Assembly: GCF_030160395.1 (NCBI RefSeq)
Contig: NZ_BSOG01000004.1
Location: 62,001 to 126,000 of the forward strand
Direction: 5' to 3'
Source of the DNA: Chitinimonas prasina
GTDB taxonomy: Bacteria > Pseudomonadota > Gammaproteobacteria > Burkholderiales > Chitinimonadaceae
Length of the DNA stretch: 64,000 nt
Shown: positions 58,701 to 64,000 of the stretch, piece by piece
Position numbering within the stretch: the stretch's first letter is position 1
Layout: each line of letters opens with the position of its first letter
The notes under the pieces: model-generated
Told to the model about the DNA's origin: nothing
Databases searched by the model: none
Seen by the model: only the letters and a program-made list of their open reading frames with translations
Made by a program: the position numbers and the translations under genes

Positions 58701-59560
58701 AAGCCCTCGAAAGCCAAATCGAGTTCCAGCCGCCCCTGGCCGCGCCGCAGCGCTACCGGGTAGGGCAGCCACTGCCCCCAGGCCGCCATGTCCACCTTGT
58801 CCAGCACTGTGCTGACACTACCCTGCCACTGATCCAGCTGTGCCAGGTCATCCCCGCGCCAGCGGGCCTCAAGCCGGAATGGCTGCGCCAGCGCCCCAGG
58901 CGGCGTAGCCGACAGCTCAGCCTGATGCTGGCCAAACAAGCGATTTTCCAGGCTCAGATCCACTTGTTCCAATTGCAGCAATGGCGCCTGCCGCAGGTCA
59001 TCGCGCCAGCTGATGCGGCCATCCACAATCGCAATATCATGCTGCCGCAATAGCCAGTCGGTCAGGCTGCCTTGCTTGCCTGTCTCGTTCAAAGGCAATC
59101 CCGCCAGCCTGATCATGCCGTCGGTATCACGGGTCAGCTGGAGATCGGGTTGCAGCAAGGTCAGCTTGTCAAAGCGCAAATCACCCAGAAGTAGTGGCCA
59201 CCATGAAAGCGTGGCCTCAACCTCTGCCAGATTCAGGGCGGGGCGGCCATCGTTGTGGCGCAGGCTAAGCTGTCGAAACGACAAATACGGCAATACACCC
59301 CGCCAGCCACCTTCAACCTGCCCTATGCTGATAGGCCGGCCTACACGCTGGCTCAGCTCCGCCACCAGGCGTGGCCGGTACTCGGGCAGATGCGGGAAGA
59401 ACCACCATTGCAGCCAGGCGGCGCCAAGCGCCCACAGCACGCCCACCGCCAAGGCCGCCCATATCAGGGCGCGGCTGTGCCAATGCAGCAAATGCAAGCA
59501 TTTGCGGCGCAGCCAGATCAGGCGGGCTTGCAGGGGATGACGGTATGGCGCGGGCGACAT
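55727..59560 (-). CDS. yhdP: YhdP-family (AsmA-like) envelope protein
   Basis: 1277 residues. One N-terminal membrane helix (about residues 32-55) followed by a very long periplasmic region of repeated amphipathic strands (DUF3971/AsmA2 type) ending SKVGAAGSSK. YhdP and its AsmA-like paralogues bridge the periplasm and carry phospholipid toward the outer membrane. Length matches the TIGR02099 family. Start at 59558-59560; the frame upstream overlaps glnE's promoter. Convergence of function with the MCE operon at 14-17 kb is notable but not linked by position. Confidence 0.92.
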   Translation of the reverse strand: MSPAPYRHPLQARLIWLRRKCLHLLHWHSRALIWAALAVGVLWALGAAWLQWWFFPHLPEYRPRLVAELSQRVGRPISIGQVEGGWRGVLPYLSFRQLSLRHNDGRPALNLAEVEATLSWWPLLLGDLRFDKLTLLQPDLQLTRDTDGMIRLAGLPLNETGKQGSLTDWLLRQHDIAIVDGRISWRDDLRQAPLLQLEQVDLSLENRLFGQHQAELSATPPGALAQPFRLEARWRGDDLAQLDQWQGSVSTVLDKVDMAAWGQWLPYPVALRRGQGRLELDLAFEGLHPTAVDARLALRDVVVRLSPELTPLEVNALSGSLRWRDRDGERELTLGDLKLRADGGKLLDGSQATLVLHKEGGGQFSAHGVTLSGLASLPPSLPLPTALRHALGGMQPSGRLDRLSASWKGDWREPQAYVGRMGFSGLGLLAPAPWPSLGPVDGELTFSESKGSLALRGQRFRLASSTVFEQPLNLDRIRLALDWSRVGKQWVVKLSDFSASNADLEAQAQATWRWPGTGLGSLDLKAAVPRLTASKVADYLPVTLGNDTRHWLRQSLTAGEARDARFTLNGPLAGFPFTDGKAGVWEVVTQAKGVTLDYSDGWPAMSGIDGEVRIVGNRLTVAAGGQILGARVSNALAVIDDLELSPSVRIEGAAEGQTAEFLRYIAQSPLDASLDGMGSAARAAGDGKLSIKLEIPFEEVDATKLAGSYRFAGNQLQVGEKLPEMTDLQGELTFTERKVSASALRGRTLGGAFRADLSTSESGVVQMRASGRADVGLAAKRYSLPLADRLVGMTDYRVQLDLPEQGWSVQLDAPLKDVRLDLPAPLGKAMGEVRPLRLVLDNAGQTENWKVALGSQLNAEVQLAAATDQDWQVERGEVRLGGGVPNNANRGLWLTGTLPELALDPWLSLLEGAGGKAASGMALAGIELRAGKLMALGSQLDDLALRAVPGKDGAWQLTASGKQVEGRLAWSPQAKGKVHARFARLVLPLPDAPGTPTGSGFSNQSLPALDIVAEDFYYRGHALGRLDVKAQQQRENWLIESLTLSNPDGRLSMQGVWQPVGEDAGTKVRLDIASDNVGKLLGRFGYPETVRRGEGSLRGDLAWRGSPLAPDYPSMSGKFSIKAESGQFAKVEPGVGRLLGILSLQSLQRRLTLDFRDVFSEGFAFDRIEGDSKVVRGVMTTDNLTIVGPAAQVLFRGETDIGRETQKLRVRIVPTVGDSFAVGAGVALANPLVGVGAFLLQRVLKDPLGQLVAYEYDITGTWTDPQYSKVGAAGSSK

Positions 59561-59672
59561 TGCAGCAGTGAAACGTACGCCCGAACAGGCGGCTAGAATA
59601 GGAGCCTGGATTCTAGCTGTCCGCACCACACCGCGTCTCGCGCATTCACAGGGCTTTGCACATATTTACGAC

Positions 59673-62375
59673 ATGACAGACCGCCTCGCACCCGCCATCA
59701 GCCATAGCCGCTACCTGCAACGGCTGTTTGCCGCGCAGCCTGCCTTGCAAGCCGACACCCTGGCCAGGCTGGACCGTCCTTTCGATCGCAGCGCCATGCT
59801 GGCCATGTTGCCCATGGGCGCCGATGAAGCCACCCTCAAGCCCGCCCTGCGCAAGCTTCGGCAGGCCGTCATGGCGCGTATCTTCAGCCGCGATCTGCTG
59901 GGTCTGGCGCAATTGGACGAAGTCATTGCCACCGTCAGCGATCTGGCAGAAGTCGCCATCCTGGCTGCACTGGAATGCGTTACCCGCGCAGATGAGAGGC
60001 ATGGCCAGCCCATCGGTGGCGAATCGGGCCAACTGCAGAAACTGATCGTGGTCGGCATGGGTAAGCTGGGTGGCCGCGAACTCAATGTCTCCAGCGATAT
60101 CGACCTGATTTTTGTCTACCCCGAAGATGGCGAAACAGATGGCCCTAGGCCGATCTCCAATCACGAGTGGTTTGCCCGCGCGGGTAAGCGCCTGATTGCG
60201 CTGCTGCATGATGTTACTGCCGATGGCTTTGTTTTCCGGGTGGATATGCGTCTGCGCCCCTTTGGCGACGCCGGCCCACTGGTATCGAGCTTTGCCGCCC
60301 TTGAGAACTATCTGCTGACCCAGGGCCGTGAGTGGGAGCGCTATGCCTGGATCAAGGGACGTGCCATCACCGATGAAACCGGCCATTTCGGCCCAGCAGG
60401 CCCACAGGGGCTGGGGGGTGATGCTGCCGGCCTGATGTCGCTGGTGACCCCGTTCGTATATCGCAAATATCTGGATTACGGCGCCTACGCCTCCATGCGC
60501 GACCTGCACGGGCAGATACAGCGCGAAGTCGTACGGCGTGACTTTGCCGACAATATCAAACTGGGCCCAGGTGGCATCCGCGAGGTGGAGTTCATCGCCC
60601 AGGTGTTCCAGTTGATACGCGGCGGCCGGCGCCCCAGCCTGCGTATACGCCCCACCCGCGAGGTATTGCGCGAGCTGGTGGGCATGGGACAGCTGGAGGC
60701 ACTGACTGTCGCCGAACTGACCGCCGCCTATGTGTTTTTGCGCGATCTGGAGCATCGCCTGCAGTACCTGGACGATGGCCAGACCCAGATGCTGCCCTCC
60801 AGCGACACCGACAGGGCCTTGATCGCCACTAGCCTCTGTCACCGCGACTGGGCCAGCTTCATGGCGGCACTGGATACCCACCGCGCCGCTGTCAGCCGCC
60901 ACTTCGAGCAGGTATTCGCCCTGCCGCAGGCTGAGGGAGATGCCGTGCATCCCCTCGCTGGCGTATGGCTGGGCATTGCCGATGGCCAATCCAGCCTGGG
61001 CAAGCTGGCCAACCTGGGATACCAGCAACCAGCAGAGATGGAACGCCTGCTGGCCGCCATTGCCCAGGGTGGCCGCTATCAGACCCTGGCCGACAAGAGC
61101 CGCCGCCGGCTTGATGCGCTGATTCCTCCCCTGGTAGAGGTCTGCGCCCGCCAGCCCAACCCCGATGCCACACTGAGCCGCATCTTGCGCTTTCTCGATG
61201 CCATCGCCCGGCGAGAATCCTACCTGGCCCTGCTGGCCGAGCACCCGCAAACCCTCAGCCGGCTCGCCTCCTTGCACAGCGCCAGCCCCTGGGTGGCCGA
61301 CTACCTGCATAGGCATCCCATCCTGCTGGATGAACTACTGGATGCCCGCCTGCTGTACTCCGCGCCCGACTGGCAAAAGCTGGGTGAACAGCTGCGCTCG
61401 GAACTGGCGCTGCATCTGGGTGATACCGAGGCTGAGATGGATGTGCTCAGGCACTTTCAGCACCAGCAGGTATTCCGCCTGTGCGCGCAAGATCTCGCGG
61501 GCCAGTTCTCCTTGACCACCTTGTCCGACCACCTATCCGATCTGGCCGACTTGATACTGGCGGTGACCCTGGAAAGAGCCTGGGCCGAGCTGCCAGGCCG
61601 CCATCGCGAAGAGGCAGCATTTGCCGCCATAGGTTACGGCAAGCTGGGTGGCAAGGAGCTGGGCTACGGCTCCGATCTGGACGTGATTTTCGTCTACGAC
61701 GACGACCATCCCGATGCCGGTGAACTCTACGCCAAGCTGGCAAGGCGGATGATGACCTGGCTATCGACCACCACCGCTGCTGGCGCCCTGTATGAAGTCG
61801 ACCTGCGCCTGCGCCCCAATGGCGCTTCTGGCTTATTGGTCTCCAGCATCGCCGCCTTGGCGCAGTACCAGCACGAAAACGCCTGGGTATGGGAGCATCA
61901 GGCCCTGACCCGCGCCCGCTATGCTGCTGGCGACAAGGCGGTAGGCGCCCAATTCGAGACCGTACGCCGCAATGTCTTGAGCCAGCGCCGCGATCAGGCG
62001 CGGCTATCGGAAGACGTCGTAGGCATGCGTGACAAAATGCTGGCCACCCACCCGGCACTGGCCGATGACGTCAAGCATTGCCGCGGTGGACTGGTGGATG
62101 TGGAATTCATCGTGCAGTACCTGGTACTCGCCCACGCCCACCATCTACCTGCCCTACTCGCCAACAGTGGCAATATCGCCCTGCTCAAGACTGCGGCCGA
62201 GGCAGGCCTGATTCCTGCCGGTCTCGCCGAAGATGCCCAGACCGCCTATCGCCGGCTACGCGAGCTGCAACACAAGGAGCGATTGAATGGCGCCCCCTCA
62301 TCGGCCAGCGCACTGGAGGCCGTGGAGCCCTATTGCGAAGCCGTGCGCGGACTGTGGCGGGTGGTATTTGGCTAA
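59673..62375 (+). CDS. glnE: Bifunctional glutamine synthetase adenylyltransferase/deadenylase
   Basis: Controls glutamine synthetase by adding or removing AMP in response to PII. 900 residues with two nucleotidyltransferase domains: deadenylase, GKLGGRELNVSSDIDLIFVY (near residue 127), and adenylyltransferase, GKLGGKELGYGSDLDVIFVY (near 653), each with its aspartate pair, separated by the regulatory domain. The ATG at 59673 is the family start; the open frame upstream extends into yhdP's 5' end. Divergent from yhdP; TAA abuts a mobile repeat. Confidence 0.97.
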   Translation: MTDRLAPAISHSRYLQRLFAAQPALQADTLARLDRPFDRSAMLAMLPMGADEATLKPALRKLRQAVMARIFSRDLLGLAQLDEVIATVSDLAEVAILAALECVTRADERHGQPIGGESGQLQKLIVVGMGKLGGRELNVSSDIDLIFVYPEDGETDGPRPISNHEWFARAGKRLIALLHDVTADGFVFRVDMRLRPFGDAGPLVSSFAALENYLLTQGREWERYAWIKGRAITDETGHFGPAGPQGLGGDAAGLMSLVTPFVYRKYLDYGAYASMRDLHGQIQREVVRRDFADNIKLGPGGIREVEFIAQVFQLIRGGRRPSLRIRPTREVLRELVGMGQLEALTVAELTAAYVFLRDLEHRLQYLDDGQTQMLPSSDTDRALIATSLCHRDWASFMAALDTHRAAVSRHFEQVFALPQAEGDAVHPLAGVWLGIADGQSSLGKLANLGYQQPAEMERLLAAIAQGGRYQTLADKSRRRLDALIPPLVEVCARQPNPDATLSRILRFLDAIARRESYLALLAEHPQTLSRLASLHSASPWVADYLHRHPILLDELLDARLLYSAPDWQKLGEQLRSELALHLGDTEAEMDVLRHFQHQQVFRLCAQDLAGQFSLTTLSDHLSDLADLILAVTLERAWAELPGRHREEAAFAAIGYGKLGGKELGYGSDLDVIFVYDDDHPDAGELYAKLARRMMTWLSTTTAAGALYEVDLRLRPNGASGLLVSSIAALAQYQHENAWVWEHQALTRARYAAGDKAVGAQFETVRRNVLSQRRDQARLSEDVVGMRDKMLATHPALADDVKHCRGGLVDVEFIVQYLVLAHAHHLPALLANSGNIALLKTAAEAGLIPAGLAEDAQTAYRRLRELQHKERLNGAPSSASALEAVEPYCEAVRGLWRVVFG

Positions 62376-62642
62376 GAGCCTGTTCAATGTCTTTTCGTCG
62401 TGTCGCTGATCTGGAAAATGGCCAGGCACACGGCGTGGTGCGCAGGCAATGACAAGTTGTTGCCAAGCGCCACAACGCAGTGAATGGCCGTTTTCCAGAT
62501 CAGCCCTGCTGGGTTCGCATCCTTGCCGGCGAATGGCAGCGTTGCAAGCCGCTGACGGTACCCGTACCGCTGCGCGGCTTGCGCCTTGCCCTTCATCCGG
62601 CAAGGTTGCGAACGACACGGCGAAAAGACATTGAGCAGGCTC
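62376..62642. mobile_element. Nested-palindrome MITE-like element, family B (267 bp)
   Basis: Ends: 30-bp terminal inverted repeats (62376-62405 and 62613-62642) with only two mismatches, starting GAGCCTGTTCAATG. Inside are two further stems: CTGATCTGGAAAAtGGCC against GGCCgTTTTCCAGATCAG, and GTTCGCATCCTTGCCGG against CCGGCAAGGTTGCGAAC, the second with inner pairs GCAAGCCGC/GCGGCTTGC and CGGTAC/GTACCG. No protein is encoded. It starts right after the glnE TAA. No clear target-site duplication is visible. Confidence 0.85.
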
Positions 62643-62648
62643 ATAGCC

Positions 62649-63176
62649 ATGCCTTCACCCCGAAAATCGATCATGCTCATCATCCAGCACATTGATACCT
62701 ACTGGACCAAGGCCACACGCGGTATGCCAGGCGCCGGCCTGCGCAGTGCGCTGCCAGATGCCTATCGCCTGCCAGACTCCTTAACTGAACTGCCGCCAAA
62801 CGGCGCTTTGATCCACCGTCTGCAGCGCAATGAAGGGCAGCATTTTCAACCTCATGCCCAAACCGAGATATTGCCTGTTCCAGGCAGCTATTGGCGTTTC
62901 CGCATCGGACAGCACAATGGCGAGATCACCCTATCCTTCTGCTACCACGCAGCCGACCATGGCCTGCCATTTCGGTACAGCAGATCACGTCCCCTCTTTA
63001 GCCTGGCGCTGGGTCAGCGTGGCGTCTTCCGCATCAATGGACGATTCGCTTCCTATTCAGGACAGTATTACCGCCAGCACACACTGCACTTTGCACACCT
63101 GGCAGCGCTTGATGCGGTTTGCTTTGTGGTCGGCCCACCACACCAGGTTCATGAGGAATTGGCGCATCTGTTTTGA
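62649..63176 (+). CDS. Hypothetical protein adjoining the mobile element
   Basis: About 175 residues if started at the ATG 7 nt after the element (62649); ATG 62673 (MLIIQHIDTYWTK) is also plausible. No signal peptide or membrane helix. Contains HRLQRNEGQHFQPHAQTEILPVPG and a closing GPPHQVHEELAHLF. Third-position GC looks lower than in neighbouring genes. I recognise no family and cannot propose a function. Followed by a strong terminator. Confidence 0.55.
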   Translation: MPSPRKSIMLIIQHIDTYWTKATRGMPGAGLRSALPDAYRLPDSLTELPPNGALIHRLQRNEGQHFQPHAQTEILPVPGSYWRFRIGQHNGEITLSFCYHAADHGLPFRYSRSRPLFSLALGQRGVFRINGRFASYSGQYYRQHTLHFAHLAALDAVCFVVGPPHQVHEELAHLF

Positions 63177-63183
63177 GGGTGCG

Positions 63184-63223
63184 GCAAACAACAAGGGCGC
63201 CTGTTGGCACCCTTGTTGTTTGC
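63184..63223. terminator. Bidirectional terminator before cysS
   Basis: GCAAACAACAAGGG and CCCTTGTTGTTTGC form a perfect 14-pair stem around a 12-nt loop that can extend further inside. Located between the convergent orphan ORF and cysS, so it can end both transcripts. Confidence 0.8.
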
Positions 63224-63239
63224 TACGGTAGCGCTGGAA

Positions 63240-64000
63240 TCAAGCCCGGCGCCAGGTTGTCCCTTGCGGCCCATCCTCCAGCACCACGCCGCCCTTCAGC
63301 AAGGCATCGCGGATACGGTCGGACTCGGCAAAGTTCCTGGCCTTGCGGGCCTCCAAGCGCGCAGCGATCAGCGCCTCCACCTGCTCGGCCCCAAACTCGT
63401 CGCCACTCACCGGCCCACCCTGCAGATAGGCTACCGGATCACGCTGCAACAGGCCCAGCACGTTGGCCAGCGCCTTGAACTGGGATGCCAGTTCGTGCGA
63501 ACCACTGCGGTTGACCTCGCCTGCCATCTCAAACAGCACCGCGACCGCATCGGCCGTATTGAAGTCGTCGTCCATGGCCGTCTTGAAGCGGGTAGCGTAA
63601 TCGCTATCCCAATGGATAGGCGCACGCACATCGTCCGGCGGGGTGTTCTTCAGCGCGGTGTACAGGCGATCCAATCCCGCCTTGGCATCGTGCAGCAATT
63701 CCTCCGAGTAGTTCACGGGGCTGCGGTAGTGCGCACGAATGATCAGGAAACGCACCGCCTCACCATCAAACGCCTTGAGCACATCACGTATGGTGAAGAA
63801 GTTGCCCAAGGACTTGGACATCTTCTCGCCACCCAGCTGCAGGAAGCCGTTGTGCATCCAGTAGTTCACATAAGTGTGATCATGGCAGCCTTCGGATTGG
63901 GCGATCTCGTTCTCGTGGTGGGGAAACTGCAGATCCTCGCCCCCACCGTGGATATCGAAATGGCTGCCCAGATGATGCTCGGACATCACGGAGCATTCGA
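63240..64000 (-). CDS. cysS: Cysteinyl-tRNA synthetase (5' end beyond window)
   Basis: Class I synthetase for tRNA-Cys. About 253 C-terminal residues are visible. The frame continues past base 64000: the last bases read ECSV before [39 protein letters not shown] is the zinc/active-site segment and KMSKSLGN the KMSKS loop; the anticodon-binding domain follows and the protein ends TTWRRA. The missing part is the N-terminal half. Confidence 0.97.
   Translation of the reverse strand, partial: ECSVMSEHHLGSHFDIHGGGEDLQFPHHENEIAQSEGCHDHTYVNYWMHNGFLQLGGEKMSKSLGNFFTIRDVLKAFDGEAVRFLIIRAHYRSPVNYSEELLHDAKAGLDRLYTALKNTPPDDVRAPIHWDSDYATRFKTAMDDDFNTADAVAVLFEMAGEVNRSGSHELASQFKALANVLGLLQRDPVAYLQGGPVSGDEFGAEQVEALIAARLEARKARNFAESDRIRDALLKGGVVLEDGPQGTTWRRA

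Noticed and set aside
59646-61316. 556-codon minus-strand frame opposite glnE
   Set aside because: Antisense to both glnE nucleotidyltransferase domains and of unrealistic composition; a shadow of the codon bias.

Overview
This is a GC-rich bacterial chromosome segment, almost entirely coding and mostly core genome. The gene orders lpxB-lpxA-fabZ-lpxD-skp-bamA-rseP-dxr-cdsA-uppS-frr-pyrH-tsf-rpsB (written in window order; transcription runs the other way) and flhB-flhA-flhF-flhG-fliA-motC point to a motile, Gram-negative betaproteobacterium. My best guess is a Neisseriales or Chitinimonas-like lineage, but genus is inference only. No rRNA, tRNA, prophage, complete IS transposase or CRISPR array was seen.

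Layout. 1-14.1 kb: a long minus-strand block running from rpsB down to lpxB, covering translation (rpsB, tsf, frr), UMP kinase, undecaprenyl and CDP-diglyceride synthesis, isoprenoid synthesis (dxr), outer-membrane biogenesis (rseP, bamA, skp) and lipid A (lpxD, fabZ, lpxA, lpxB). 14.2-17.2 kb: a translationally coupled four-gene Mla/MCE-type lipid-transport operon whose ATPase-position protein has lost Walker A, signature, Walker B and H-loop; this is the most unusual system in the window. 17.3-26.4 kb: trxB, an Smr protein, a MAPEG protein, ilvE, a CHCC zinc-finger protein, waaF, a DUF5916-type surface protein, yajQ and a cytoplasmic GH13 amylase. 26.5-29.2 kb: a GGDEF protein, a mobile-repeat region and a secreted protein of unknown function. 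29.3-37.2 kb: flagellar export and regulation (flhB, flhA, flhF, flhG-like, fliA) and a MotA-family stator gene. 37.3-48.3 kb: acyltransferase, isoaspartyl peptidase, ftsK, a LytS/LytTR two-component pair, an NTF2-like protein divergent from an AraC regulator, and alaS. 48.5-51.1 kb: a small operon with two crotonase-fold enzymes that fit valine/acyl-CoA catabolism, preceded by a perfect palindrome overlapping the promoter region. 51.1-64 kb: small secreted protein, GNAT, tldD, solute-binding protein, nitrilase-family amidase, yhdP, glnE, a 267-bp palindromic mobile repeat, an orphan ORF and cysS (cut by the window end).

Two families of short terminal-inverted-repeat elements occur between genes: a 125-140 bp family (27767-27906 and 41731-41855, opposite orientations) and a family with ends beginning GAGCCTGTTCA (29205-29255, 62376-62642, and a single end at 51501-51525). 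Three of them begin exactly at a TAA stop codon. Neither family encodes a protein, so both look like MITE-like elements moved in trans. Start codons were chosen from visible Shine-Dalgarno sequences and family N-termini; many differ from the longest possible reading frame.
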